DNA from: Ectocarpus siliculosus | Taxonomy: Eukaryota; Sar; Phaeophyceae; Ectocarpales; Ectocarpaceae | DNA: 64,000 nucleotides | Direction: 5' to 3' | Assembly: GCA_000310025.1 (NCBI GenBank) | Contig: FN649734.1 | Location: forward strand, 4,191,178-4,255,177 | Shown here: positions 1-13,900 of the stretch, one piece after another | How positions within the stretch are numbered: the stretch's first letter is position 1 | Layout of the letters: the number at the start of each line of letters is the position of its first letter | Made by a program: the position numbers and the translations under genes | Notes under the pieces: generated by a model | What the model saw: the letters and a program-made list of their open reading frames with translations, nothing else | What the model was told of the DNA's origin: nothing | Databases searched by the model: none

Positions 1-2904
1 GGCGAGGGGGGAGGGGAGGGGGAAGATATTGACTTTCCTTTTTCGGCCACGGCTTCGTAGTTCATGCATTGAACTTCGTGGTCTCTTCTACCTTCATGGT
101 GCGAAGGTGGAGGATTCCCCGGCGGTAGCGGGGGGAGGGGCACGGGAAGGCAGGGGGTATTTGACCTTGGTTGCATATCTTCGTTATCTTCGCTACGGCG
201 GTGCTATACGTGCATGAGTGCGTCTCTTGAAAAACGTGGGGGGGGCAGCAGCAGGCATCTTTCATGCAGCGTACGGTGGGGGTACCGGTTGTCGGGCAAG
301 GAGGCCCGCAAGTCGTCGTGCAGCACCACGTTCACCACCATTACGTCCACCACCAGCACCACCTCTCCGTGCTCCAAAGCCCCGGCGTTTGAATGTTGGT
401 GTGTGGCTCTCCGGGACGGAGATATCGATGGTGGTGGTCGTAGACTGAGATATGCTGTTGGTTCGATTCATTGCTGATCTTTTCAGTCCAGCTCACACGT
501 TGTGTTGTAGTTATCGTGTGCCGTGGGTGTTTCAGAAGATAGGTCTTACAAATCGAAAGTTTACGTTTTTGCCCGAGAACGAGGCTTTTGCGTCTCCCGA
601 CGATGGTCTGTATCGTCAGGGTGGTGGGAGCGGGCGTCGATTGCAGTCCGATGCCACGTGGTACTGACTACGTCCCGCTCAATTCGAACAACGTGTGTTT
701 GTTGTTTTCGTGCGGTGGTGTTCCTTGGCGACGTTGTGGTTCGATCGATTGGATGGTAGACCGGTGGTGACATTACGTCAAATCACAAGCAGCAGTGAAT
801 TCTATCGTTTTCGGAAGAGCATGTCGCCTTGAGGATGTGCGCTGTCTGAGGCCCTCGGAACTTGTCATGACAAAGAGCAAGCAGCACATGATCGCGTGGA
901 GTTTTTTTTTTTTATGGAGTTTTTCTCTTCGCTGTTTCTGTGCACGAAGTGTCTAACCACAATGGCCTGCACGAGGACACAGGCCTCCTACCCTCTTTAG
1001 AAGTAGAGAGAACCCAGGTCTTGGTGGTATCCACTCGCTTCCCCGGGGTAGGTATCTTCTTTCATGATACTTGACGGAGGGCAAGGTCTCGGAAGAAAGG
1101 GAAGAAGACACATGCTACAAAGCGAAAAACAGTTTCTGTGGTGGGGCCTCTGAACACGCGGGTACGGTTGCACACGAAGCGCGGATGAAAATTCTTCTAA
1201 TCTCGGATCACAAATGACGTCAAATGACCGAGTGAAATTATTTCTAAAACTTAGACCAAATGACGTCACATGAACAGGTGAAAATACAACACCTCGATGG
1301 CCTCCAATTCTGCAGTTGAGCCCATGGTCGGGAAGCCCCTTTTGCACATTCCCAGTTTGATCCCTACCGCAAGCCTCCCGTTGTGTTCGGAGCAGCCGGC
1401 ATTCGGATCCCTGCCGTGGTACCACATATATAGCCCCTCCGATAGGACTTGACGCAAGGCGGGAAGGCTGTATCGGGTTTCGTGCAAAGGTGCTCTCCCA
1501 CATTGACCTCGCGGCTGACACACATCGTCTTCTCTGCTGATCGCTGTGCATCCAGGTGGGTAATTTCTACGTGTTCCGTAACATGTCCACACCACTGCTC
1601 CACACGGAGAGACCAACTGCCACTCGCTGCTGCTGCTGACCTTCATGACGGGTGCTCTACAACGTGATTACGACATGGTTGCGACAAGATATCTCTGCAA
1701 ACCGCTCTGAGGAACACCAGGGAAGTTGACAACAACCGCCACATTGGATGTATATCATTTGAAAACTTTCCGTGCTCTACTGATGTTGTTTACCAACACC
1801 AAACATAACACCAAACATAACAAGAAACAAACTAACATGATACAAACTGAATCTATGCCCTACCTACCATGCACCAGGTGCACCATTCTCATCTAGTGTA
1901 AGCATCACTGATACGTTACCCCAAAGGATCAAATACGTTTTGAAAAAGCTGCCCGTGAAATTAAAAAATCTGTAGATTTGAAAAACGAGTGATGTACTGC
2001 TGTAGCCTTCGTTCCATCTTCCATGATTACAATATTATTCCTAATATCTAACAAACCAGCAAGAGCTGCCAATAGACACTGCACCGTGTCCCCTGTGAAG
2101 GTTACATTTTGCAATACACGACATAACGGAGGGATTCTCCCCGATATTTTGTCGTTGACCCAGTAGAGAACTACAGGGGATGTGTTGTAAACTGTAAGTT
2201 GCCTATACAGACAGATGTTTTTGTACTTAGCACCAGCTGGCATCACTGATATAAATCAGCAGTGTATAGACTTAAAAAGACTCGAAATAAGTCCAGTACC
2301 CAGCCGGTTTTCCTCCACTCACTGAAAAGACTTCACCACATCCCGTTCGACTGTGGGTATATCTCGAATGGGTAGTCTTTCTGTGCGTGTATTTAGTTTT
2401 CCTTAATCACCCCTGTGTGCTTTCTGGACGAGAAACATGAAATAAATGGTGGTTTTGCACAGCGGTTTCAACACCTCAGAACACGCTCTTTTCGTCACCA
2501 CGCCCGCTCGTGGAAACGCGGTTTCCTTGCTGGATGCGCCCACCAGTGCATACAATAAATCATCCCAACAACGTGGTGTTTCGAAACAGATGCGACAACG
2601 AATGCGGTTGAATTGCGTTTATTTGCGTCATGGGGATCCGGCAAATAACGAAAAGGAAGCGATCGTGTCTTCAGCACATACATCAAGGGGAAGGACGAGG
2701 TTGCTGGAGTTATCAGCAACTGCGAGAGTAGGACAGCGCACGTAGCAGAGAGGGAGGGAAGCGACGGTTTTTGCTCCGAATTGAGAGCGATGGGTACCAG
2801 GTACAGCAGTACATTTGCCGGGTGGAACCCTCTGCGTTGGGTTTGATCGATGCTATAGCCGAAAGTGGGACTGCATGTACCGAGTCTCTGGGTGGACCAA
2901 AACG

Positions 2905-2905
<1 letters not shown>
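1..2905. other. Intergenic stretch without recognisable gene
   Basis: Reading frames on both strands are short and have no domain I recognise. Two copies of the CRE-like palindrome TGACGTCA lie close together (1215-1222 and 1261-1268). The stretch precedes the CAP-Gly gene and may hold part of its 5' regulatory region, but no promoter element can be assigned. Confidence 0.4.

Positions 2906-2978
<73 letters not shown>
2906..2978. repeat. Compound (CT)n(CA)n microsatellite
   Basis: An uninterrupted CT tract of about 50 bases passes directly into a CA tract of about 20 bases. It lies about 400 bases upstream of the ATG of the CAP-Gly gene, so it sits in its promoter or 5' leader. Length variation between individuals is likely. 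Confidence 0.95.
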
Positions 2979-3372
2979 CCTCCCTCTGCGTGTGTGACCT
3001 TCTGTTCGAGCTCTGGTCCTGTGGAATGCCAGCATGACACAACGGCCCTGCTTCATTGTTTCCGGGTTGGGCCGCTCGATTTCCCGAACCGCAACTTCCG
3101 CCCGCCGCAAAACCGCACTGCCGTTTGAGGTTTTGATTCGATGTACTTTTGGCGGGACACACCCAACCAACACACAGACCGCCCGCGTAGCGCGAGGGCG
3201 ACCGCAGCGTCTCGCGCGACCAAACCCAAAAGGACCCCCCCCCCCCCACATCGCTACTGTCGGGGTGCGAAACTCCGTCGTCGGAGTGAGATCTGCTTGT
3301 GTTGTTGCGTCACTGATCCATCAACCGGAGAACTTGCTGCAAATTCGGTTGAGTTTTTACAATTTTCCAACC

Positions 3373-6300
3373 ATGTCGGACGGAGGAAGAGGAGAGGAGC
3401 TTGACCCGAACGTTGAAAGCCTGAGGCTCTGCGTCGAGCAAGGCAGGACGATCCACACCGAAGCCAACGGCTTCCGGCTGGGCGATGGCAAGCTTCTTCC
3501 CAAGGTGGGAGAGACAGCCGATGGTACATGTAGACTATGTTGGCTACAGCGGTAGCATCGACCCACGTGTGTGTCCGCCATTGGAGGATCGTGAGTGCCG
3601 CAGGACTTTCTCTCCCCTGACGATACGCCTATGGGACTCTGATCGTGCATGACACAGTGCACAGCGCTCCTGGTAGCCAAGGAAGGGGGAGCAGGCAAGC
3701 AACGCGCGCTTCGTGATTGATGCGATCGTTGTTTGCAGCACGAAATAATATGGAAGAGAGAGACACTTTTCAAAATTCGCCGCCGTTGGTGAGTACGATT
3801 CTACAACGTCTTCGTACGTTGTTCGTACATGGTACATAGATACCGGCAGCCTCGGATTCGTTCCTTGAAGCTGCCAACTACCTGTTTCTGCCGTCTTTTC
3901 ACCGTGTCTACACCACACCACAATCGCCTCAGACATCGGCATCCAAGACTGAACATAAAGAGGGGAAGTCCAAAAACATTTGATAACACGCGCTCCGCCT
4001 TCTACTTCGTGGTAACCATTGGTCGCTCGCTCGCACATGTACTGAGACCCGAACGGTTCCAAATAACAACAACAACACCAACAACACGGTTGGATGGAAG
4101 CACCACCTCATGACACCGATAGACATATACCCACACCACTCGAGCATTGACATTGCTATGAAGAGGTTCCTTCATCATCCATATTTTTATTGAGATCATC
4201 GACTGTACTGCTGTAGGGTCAAAACTTCTCTCCTGTATGATTGTGCATGACAATGTTCATGTTTTGACAGAAACTGCTCATGGTTCTGCGCATACTGCTG
4301 TAGGAACACGTTGTCTGCTGCTAAAAATCTTCATGTAAGAACAGCAATTCACGAAGCAACTGCTGTCAAAAGACACTTGCTGTCATGTGCTCCCATGGAA
4401 GAATTTTAGTAGCACACGACGTAATGGAGGGTTGCTCCCAGCCAACTGTTGTCGCCGTTGACTATGTAAGTCTGCGAGCCTTGTAAGAGCCTTGCAAGGA
4501 GGTGTCCTCCTGTTTCGTTTTGCCTCTTGGGTGATGTTCGTCCGGCGGGCATCACCGCATTCTAGGTGCAAGGACTGCTGTAGACAGACCCAAAATATGT
4601 CCAGCAGGTGTTCCTCAACCATCGCCTTTAAGACTTTGGAATCAGGGTTGTTGTCTGGTGTGGGTAGTAAATCATTTCTCGACGCGATGCAACTTTTTCT
4701 GATACGGTCGACGGTCCCCAATAGCAGTAGGTTGTCGGGACAAGAGTTGTTGGTGCCGTTATTCAGGGCAGTTCCGCTATTCCTAGTAGCGATTGTATTG
4801 AGAGATGCCAAGCGATTTCGGTGCCGTTATTGAGGGCATTCCGCCATTCAGGGTACCGCTATAAAGGACCGCCGACTGCTGTACATGCAGTCGCTGTGGG
4901 TTTCGGTCCTCATTTGTACAGAACCTTCCTGGCAGGGACGGCCCCGCTCGGGAATATTCCCCCTCGCCTTTCCCCTGCGTCGTTGTGCTTGAAATAATCA
5001 ACTCATCCTTGATTGGCCACACGGATGCAACAACTTCCTGCCTGCTCTAGTCGATTAACCATCTCGAGAAACCGTGTTGAGGTTGCACACAAACACGCCG
5101 TCTTTTCATTGGTCAGCCGGTCAGCGGTCGCTACTAATAGCAATAATATGCAGAACACACACACGCGCGCTTGCGAAGACTTGCGTGCCCGCAGTGATTC
5201 ATGGGTTTGGGTTCGACGGCCGCAAGTTCTATTGAGGCTCGGTTGGCGATCCGACACCTTTGTTTTATCCTCCTCGCCATCCTCCCTCGTTTTGTCCCGA
5301 TCTAAACCGCTACATCAAGCGTCCCCCCAAGACCCCATCACTCAACACCGTAGAAGCCAGTTTTTCTAGCTATACCTAAGGGTAGGAATGCTATAGCTAG
5401 CATGGAATGTTTGCCACGCCTCCTGCTGCGCTTCCAGCTGCAGTCGTACGACTCACGATGGCGCAACTAAATACATGAGAATCAAGTCTCGGGTCGATGT
5501 ATTGGCAATGTACGTAGCAACGAATTGTAATCTCTTCACTCCTGAAAATTACAACTCAATAGCTCTACTGCCGTACCCCGCAACGCTGTTTAGCCTTTCA
5601 AAGGAGGGTTCGCATGTTTTCATCAGAACAATATCTCCCCACCCCGCACCCCTCACTCAAATCACGTGTTTGACATTTAATCAACCGGAAATTTCCCGGA
5701 ACTTTCGCCCGCAGGACACAATCTGCGAGTGCCCCTGGCTGGTCAAGGACGCGGAGACGAGGCAGATGGTGCTCGAGTGCGCCAGGCTGGCCACGCTTGT
5801 GCTCCTGGTTCAGAGCCCGCCGGGGTGAGAGAAAAAAATTGCTCGCGCCGTCGTTGGTTTATTTTCTGGTTTCTGCTGGTGTGTCGGATTTTTGTAACCG
5901 TTTCGCCGTTTTGACCGCAGTCCTTGCAAGCACCTTCGTAAGAATTTGGTAGTATTGTGTTGCGGGTTTGTTATCTTTCCGCGGGATACTGTAAAAGGGC
6001 CGAGTGATAGCATCCCCCCTAGACTACGTTCCAAACCTCGACTGCTCCACAACCACAGAGGGTGCGAAAACGGACCGATGCGTGAAAGCAAAGCTCTAGA
6101 GGAGATATTTCCCCGACACCGCACCGTTTGGCCGCTGGCAGCCTCCTGTTTATGGAGAAAATCGAGCTGTATGACACTCAGCCCCCCCCCTGCGGGTGTG
6201 TGTGACCACTCGCACTTTTACGGCAGGTCCGTACAGCAGTGCACGTAGAGGTCTCTGCTTTTGCAGGCGTCAAAACTCGCCCACGTGTCTCACAGCTGCT

Positions 6301-9181
6301 GAGTGTATTACTTCTATATGCTTTTTGAGGGGGAGTAAATCAACCGAGTGCAGAAACATCACGTTCTCTACCCCCCCTCGAAGTCGGAGTTGGGCGGCAA
6401 TCATGGTTGCTGCTTTCCGACATGAACCGAAGAGAGTGTGCTGGCAACACACGTGCACTATCCAACGACAGCAGCACCCCGGCGCAGGCGTCCATGCTCA
6501 CGTTACAGGAGTCGGTAGCAATCGATCGCAAGATAAACCTTTAATGTGTTATGGCAAACGACTCCGTTGTTTTTCCTCTGGGCTAGACGTGTGTGTCGCA
6601 CAAATCACCTCAAGAAGAGCGCGAGCGGCGTGTGGGGCTGCACATGAGCTTGAAACCTACTGCGCGACTGACCAGCGGCAGCTTGGCACATTGCAATTTT
6701 CGTGGGCTCGTCTGCTGTTGGCCGGCTGTGTGTGTTCTCTAGCTGCAGCTCCATGTGCGGGCGCGCGCCCAGAGTGTGTCCCGGAAACATGATAAAAGGA
6801 TGAGAAGAAAAGTAGGAAATGTTATGGAGTCCTACGTTTTTGTTGTGGCTGAAGCTTTCTTCGTTGTGTGCCTTTGCTTGGATCAGCCTGTGACCTTCAA
6901 AGGCACGGCAAAGGAAACTCTGGATAGAAAAATCGGAACGTTTTCGACATGGAGACAACGGCAACGACAATACCTTTCTGCCCCCCCTCCCCCCCCCCCA
7001 TCCCACCCGTCGCCGATGCCAGGCACACGTGGTCACAGTACATGCAAGCGTCGAAGAGGGCAAGGGTTCCGGCCCTCTCCCTGTGGTCGTTCAAAAGCGC
7101 TCAGGTACGTGTGTGTTGCGCTTGAACTGTCTGGGAATACATGCATGTTCAATGGGAGCCTGAGACGGTGAATCGGGGCCCATGAAACATGCAGACATGC
7201 TTGCGCATCAGAGTCGCAACTCCTCGCATGAACCACGCATCGTACTTGTGTTTTTGTCTATTTCTCGCTCACCCTCGCTGCTGTGTATACAAGTAGCAGC
7301 GTGAAGTTTGGTGCTAAGAGCTGCGTAACGGGCTTGAATCAACAGCGCTTTCAAGTTTCATAGCACGGCATTTGCCAGGTTCAGAGCGAAACCAGGGCGT
7401 ATCAAATGTCTGCGGGTGTAGAACATAGCATGCTTGAAGTCTGCTGCTGGTTTCATAGCACGTAGCCATCTGCGTGGGGAGCACCAGCGGCGAAAAGGTA
7501 TCGGGTTTCCCAGATGGTGTCACAGGGCAACAAATTATGCGGGTGCAAGCAAGGTACCAAGGAGTGTCACGGAACCTCTCTCTCATTATTTTTTTTTGTG
7601 GGAAATGCAATACGGTTGGGGTGGGCCGCTATGATAGAACACCAACTAAAATACCATTCCACATGCCCCCAGACCCAGCCACCGCGCCCCGGAAGAACGT
7701 CATGGAAAGTCATCAATTGCACGGCGGCATAAACATACACTACCAACACTGCTGCACCACACGCCGCCGCCGCCGCCACCTCCACCACCGCACACGATGT
7801 CTGTACTGTCAGAGATTCTTCTCGTTGGGCGCCAGCGCCTCCCCTTCCCCCGCCCGAGCCACCCTGAACCACGCCAGCCGGACGCCGAGATCGTCTTCGA
7901 TCCGTCGTGCCGGCGGCGGCGTGTCGCCGTCCTCGATCTCCCCGAAGCCGTTCGCTCGCAAGTCCGGGTTTGGTTGGGGGGCGAGGCGCTTGTTCTCCGG
8001 GCAAGGCTCTGCTGCCGCCGGTGGCGAGGGCGTGGCCGGTGATGATGGTGAGAGCGACGCCGGGGTGAGTGATGGCGCTGTCGACGGTGACGTTGCTGAC
8101 GCGCGCAGCACCGCCGGGCTCGAGACGAAGGAGGACTGCGAACCGCTGCCGCAACCACAAGAGCAAGAGCAAGAGGGGCTCGAGCAGCAGCAGCAGGAGG
8201 AGGAGGAGGAGGAGGACGAGCATGAGCGAGAGCTGGAGCTTGAGCTGGAGCACACGGTTGCGCAGCCGCTGGTGACGATAATGGAGTCGTCGCCGCCGCC
8301 ATCGTCGCCATCTTCCGCATCGTCATTGGAAGACGAAACGATTCCAGGACCGGAGCAAAGCTCAGCAGCCGCTGTGGGCTCTCCCGGACCTTCCCCCTCC
8401 ACCGCACCAGGATCAACAAGAGCGGGAGTTGGCCCAGGTCTGGCGGTTCACGAAGAGGAGAGCTCGGATCCCGGCACCACCGCCGCCGCCGCCGCCGCCG
8501 CCGCCGCAGATCCTGCCACGGTTACGCCGACTAACCCGCTCGCTAGTCCCCCGAGCACGCCGACCGCCAGCGGTAGCGCCCCCGACACTACCGGCGGTAC
8601 CGCCTCCGTCGCCAGCCCCTTCGTCACTCTGAGGAGCGCTGCCGGTGCGACAACGAAGACTGGAGATCCCGCTGCCGCCGCGGGTAACCGTGAGACGGCC
8701 GCGGCCGTAGAGGTCGCCCCGACGGGGCCCCTGAACGAAGAACCGGCGGCGGCGGCGGCGGTTGCAGATTCTCTGGCGGCGGAGTGGCCAGACGAAGCAG
8801 GAGCGGCGGAGGGATCCCTCTGCGACCCAGGAGGGATGGCAAGGGAGTCTGTTCGCGGTGTAGAAGCCGCAGGGTCTCCGAGCGAGCTATTCGCGGAACT
8901 CGACTCTCCGACCGGAGCACGGGCAATGGCTCCGCCGCCGTCGCCGTCCTCGCCGACCCCGCCCCCGCCGCCGCCGTCGACCACCCCCCGCTGCTCCCCG
9001 TCTTCCCCCCCCGGCGCCGGCGCGAAGGGCACCAGCACGGCGGAGGTGTTAACCCGCCTTGAGGGCCAAGAAGCGTGGGAGAGGTCTGCGAACTCGAAGA
9101 TGTCATCGCTGGGGGTGGAGATGGTGGAGTTCATGGTTTTGCCGGGAGATGGAAGGCGGGTGCCGGTCGTGGTTTCCCCCC

Positions 9182-9215
<34 letters not shown>

Positions 9216-10943
9216 GAGGCGGACCCCGCCGCCTCCCGCCGGCGGCCGCTATTTGGTGTCACCTCTTGAGGCGGTCGAGCCCGGAGGCGCCTTGCGCAGC
9301 ATGCGAGAGTCGTCGGCGTCGTCGTCTTCGGCGTCGTCGTCGGTGGGGGCGGGGGACAGGGTGAGTCTCCGGAGAGAGGAGCTGGCGGTGGCCAAGCAGG
9401 GGGCGACGCGGTTGGGTTCCCTGGTGAAGACGAAGTCGGGCCAAGTGGGCACGGTGAGAGCCATGTAGCCATCTCTTCTCAGAATCGCTGTTTTTGTTTT
9501 TCTTGTTTTGGCCTGGTGATGTCTCTGCTTTGATGACTACCCGATGGATGTGTGGGGGGTGGGGACCGCTGACCTGTTGGTGGTTTGTCGTGGTCGTGGT
9601 TTCACAAGCAGTATACACCACCACCGTTTGAACGGTGCCTTTCAGCCCGTAGATGCCCGATGATGAGCGTTGGCTGTACGTGATGACCCCCAAGAAGTTG
9701 TAGAGGCATGTTAATGCTGCAGAGGGTCCGTCCTGCTAGAGCCCCTCCCCCCGAGGATGGGGCCTTAGGCATTGCGTCCGATGTGAAGAGGAGGTACCAA
9801 GCTGGTCTGAGTCCCTTGGAAGCGGGGTGGGTGTCGGTAACCCTAGCGCAGACGAATGCTCTGCACGGGGAACGAGAAAATTGATTGTTTCCCATTGGCA
9901 GGCCCGGCCGAACATCTGACCCTTGCCGGGGAATGTGGTTTACAAACGCCGAGAGGGGTGTGGCGAAGGGGACCAGTCCTTGGGTTTCAGATTCTCGCCA
10001 TCGTGCTTGCGCCAAGAAACGTTATTTTTAAGGCGTTTTTTCCCGAGGAGATCATTGCGTTTTGTGCGCGTCTTGCGCCCCTCGCTTTGCTCCTACTTTT
10101 CCTCTCACTCTTGTCGTCGTGGTCGTTTTTGTCTCTTTTTGGTTCTTGGATTTGGTCAGGTCCGATTCTGCGGCCTTACGGAGTTCGCCACGGGACTGTG
10201 GCTCGGCCTGGAGCTGGACTTCCCCGAGGGGAAGAACGACGGGTCCAACCAGCTCAAGAGGTGCGGCGTAACTAGAAATTGTCGCCGGCGTTGCTGACTG
10301 CGTGGTGGCGTTGTGTTTTGGAGGGAAGAAGGCCTGGCACGCTGGCATCTGCTGTGGCGCAAGTCAGTGTTCGCCGTCTTGCTGTATTTTTCGTCGCGGT
10401 TCTTTGAGCGCAGAGGGGCGGGCTTCGTACGTGCTGCCCGCCTGCGGCGGAATAATTCTGTTTGCAGAGAGTGCTTTGAGGTGGTGAAGTCGCCCGCGCA
10501 TCGGCCAGCGGGCCGGGACGTCGCTTTCTAAGTACCACCTTCGATCTTATTTCTCCGCTCCTCCTGCCTGTATGTATTGTATTATTGTGTTTTTTTTTCT
10601 TTGCATGTCACGATGGCATTTGCATGTATTTTGAAGCCAAGATAAGGCTCGCACCCGGCGTTGCAGAAAGACGTTGCCTGCAGGTCAGGTTTTTGTGTTC
10701 GGTGTTGTTTTGCATTTGCACTACACGAAAACTAAATGCTACGCCAAGGTGTGGATGGTGATGACAGGTGTAGAGATGACGTATCTACTCCTGGTGCGCA
10801 TTCAACCGTGCTTCAAGCAACGAACGATCTGAGGGGTGTATCTTGCTGGTGGTTTGATTTGACACCAAGAGACCCCGCTCTGGATACGGTTCTTTCAAAT
10901 CCACCGGCTGAGACGGGGGGTGGGAAGTCTTCCGAGTCATACC

Positions 10944-10981
<38 letters not shown>

Positions 10982-13900
10982 TCCCTCTCCCTCTCTCGCT
11001 CTCGCTCTCTCTCTCTCTCTCGCTCGCTCTCCCTCTCCCTCTCTCCCTCTCCCTCTCTCGCTCTCTCTCTCTCGCTCTCTCTTCCGAGACCTTTCTCCTT
11101 GCCAAAATCTCACGAAAGAGCACTCCCAGCCCCCAGTAGTGTCCGAATACTGCCACGAAGTGGTTCTCCTCCTAACCAAGTTAGCTAGCCTAGACTCCGT
11201 CCTCATTGTGTAGTGCATTATTACCTGTCCATGTACTTGATACATCCGGCAATCACTCTCTGGGTAGGGTCCAGTGGTAACCCCCGTGTTTCTCCGTGAG
11301 GCAACTCTCTTGATCCGCGGACGGACACATTCTCTGTCCAACCCAACCCTGGCGGTGAGCAGAGGAGCTGGCAACCGCGTTCACCAAAGATATTCCCTAA
11401 CCCGACCACGCCCGTAGCAAACTGCGCTCTCCATCGTCCCCGCTGTTAAGGCCGCTCACTCGATCCCCCCCGTGTATTGTAAGACCCCCTCCCCACCCCG
11501 TCTGACCCTGACAGGTATTTCACCTGCCCCGAGCAGCACGGTCTGTTCGTTCGTCCCACGAACGTCACCCTTGTCTCGGCTGCTCCTCCTTCTACTTCTT
11601 CCCCCGCCGCCCCCGCCGCCGCCCCGGCGGCGGCCACGGCTTCTTTCGCGGACACCCCCGCCGGTACCTTCGAGGACGGCAGCTGCGGCAGCAGCAGCAG
11701 CAGCAGCGGCGGCGGTGGCAGCGTTGGGTTTGCGCTAGGAGAGGATGACGACCGCGGCTCCGAGGGTGGCGGCTGCGGTCTGGAGGTGAAGACCACGACT
11801 CCGACGCCGGCGACGGGGCCCCGTACCCCCCCCCGGCGCGCGGACGGGCGATCCCCCCTGACCGAGGTGACCGAGGACAGGCGGCACTCCGTCAACAGCA
11901 ACCCACCGCTATCGCGGAGCGGTTCCCCTACCGCCGCTGCTGCCGCCGCCCACCGGAAGGAGCGAGAGAGAACGCCTGGCCTGTCTTCGGAGGGTGACAA
12001 GGTGTGTGTGCGTGTCCTGTGCTGTGGGTGAAACACGCCGAGGCGATTGATGGTTTCTGGCCTTGTTGGTTGGTCGTTGATGGTAATGATTTGTTGTTAT
12101 CGCCATCGTTATCGTTGCTCATTTGGTTGTTGCTATATATGTAATTGTTGTTGATGATATAGCCATGCTTAGTGCTTGCTCGGTCTACCTCCAAGGCAAA
12201 AACCAAGACACCACCGTCTCAACTCCCCCACTTTTAACAGCCCTTGTCCCCGTCTTCTTTCGGGCGGTCCCTCTCAAACATTGCGTGCAGGCGGTTACCG
12301 CCGCATGGCTCCTGCCGTTGCCGTTGACGCCCTCCTCCAACGCCGAGAACGGGGCGGGATCGTCGTCCCCCCGCTCTTCTCCGCCGCCGGGATCGTTCCC
12401 GGGTCTTGGCCGGCCGGCAAGCACGATACCCTCGATGGCGTCGTTCTCGGACGCGCTCGCCGATGCCGAGACCGAGAACACTGCCGCTGCCATCGTTGCC
12501 GCCGCCTCTGTCGCCGCCGTTGACACCGCCGTCGCTACCGCGGCTACGGCTACGGACACGGAGGCGGCTGAAGGCTCCGGGGTCGAGGGCGGCGGCGGCA
12601 CGATCGCAGTTTCTCCCGTGGTGGACAGTGCTGCAGACGCCGCTGGAGCCGAGGAGCCTCGCGCCGCCTCGGTGTTGCCTTCGAGCTTTTCCGGTCAATC
12701 CGAAGAACGGTCCGGGGAGGGGGTCGGCGTGGCCGTGCCCGCTGGTGTCCCTACCCCCGCCTATCCTGCATTCACCGACCCGCTCTCCGCCACCACGACC
12801 TACGCGCCCGCAAAGAGTGCCGCCGGAAATGATGCGGCGCCAACGACCATCACGCCCGTGAAGGTCGTCCAGAAGAAGGCGAAGCTGGTCGGCGACAAGG
12901 GCAGCGCGCCGGTGCTGGGAGCGGCGGACGTCGCCTCGATGAAGAAGGGAGCGGTCGCGGAGAAGATCGCGCTCATGGAGGCGACGTTCTCGTCGACCTC
13001 CGCTGCCGCTGCTGCATCGACCCCGCGCGCCGGCCCGGTCACCGGGAAGGGCAACGACCCGGGCTGGGCGAGGCTTAACGCCACCGGCAGCTGGTCGAGT
13101 AACGGCAGCTGGCGATCAGCCGGGGGGTCTACCCCCGCCGATACGGACCCGAGTCCCAAGGACGCCGGTGACGCCGGTGCCCCCGCCGCCCCCGCCGCCG
13201 CCGTGGTCGGCGTTTTTTCCTTCTCGAAGGTGAACGACTCGGCGGCGACAGCAATCCCCCCGGCCGAGACAGAGGGCAGCTCAAACGCGGCGGTATCAGT
13301 TGCCGGGGCGAGTTGCGGCGCGCCGAGCAGCCTTGTTTCGAGAACGGACGACCAGACCGTGCCGTCGGCGTCTGCCGCCGATACCGGCGACGGTGCTTCC
13401 GCCGCCGCCGCCGCCGCCGCCCCCGGGGGGTGTGTGCCTGGCGATGGTAGCACGGCGACCACCGTTGCTGTGGAGAGCAACCCGGGAGGTTATACTCCAC
13501 GGCCCCATACCGCTCCCTACGGTGACACGGGCGGGCCTGGCAGCAGCGGCGACGCTTTCGGAACGACGGCTTCGGAGTCGGGGGTGGCAGACGTCGCCGA
13601 TGTCGAGCTGGGTGCGGCGGCCGAGCCGGACAACCGGGAAGGCGTCTCCGCTGTGCAGGCTATCAACGCTGATTCGGGGGCTGGTGGACTGGCCCGCGAT
13701 GATGCGCCGGAGGCGCAAGCGTTGGGCGCGGAGGCAGGAAGAGAACTCGGTTGCCAGGGCGGTGTGTTGGTGCCGCCAGAGACCGACGAAGGGGAAGGCG
13801 TTGGGCCTGGACACGACGAAGTATCAGAGCCTGGTGCGGAAGAAGTGGAAGTTGGTGAAAGCGAGAGTGGGTCCACTGCGGGCGTGGGAGACGCTGGCGG

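Noticed and set aside
2713-3251. Arg-Glu repeat frames on the minus strand
   Set aside because: They are translations of the CT microsatellite and carry no other evidence.
7567-9134. Several long minus-strand frames at 7.6-9.1 kb
   Set aside because: They are low-complexity mirror images of the GCC/GGC and GAG repeats in exon 3 of the CAP-Gly gene.
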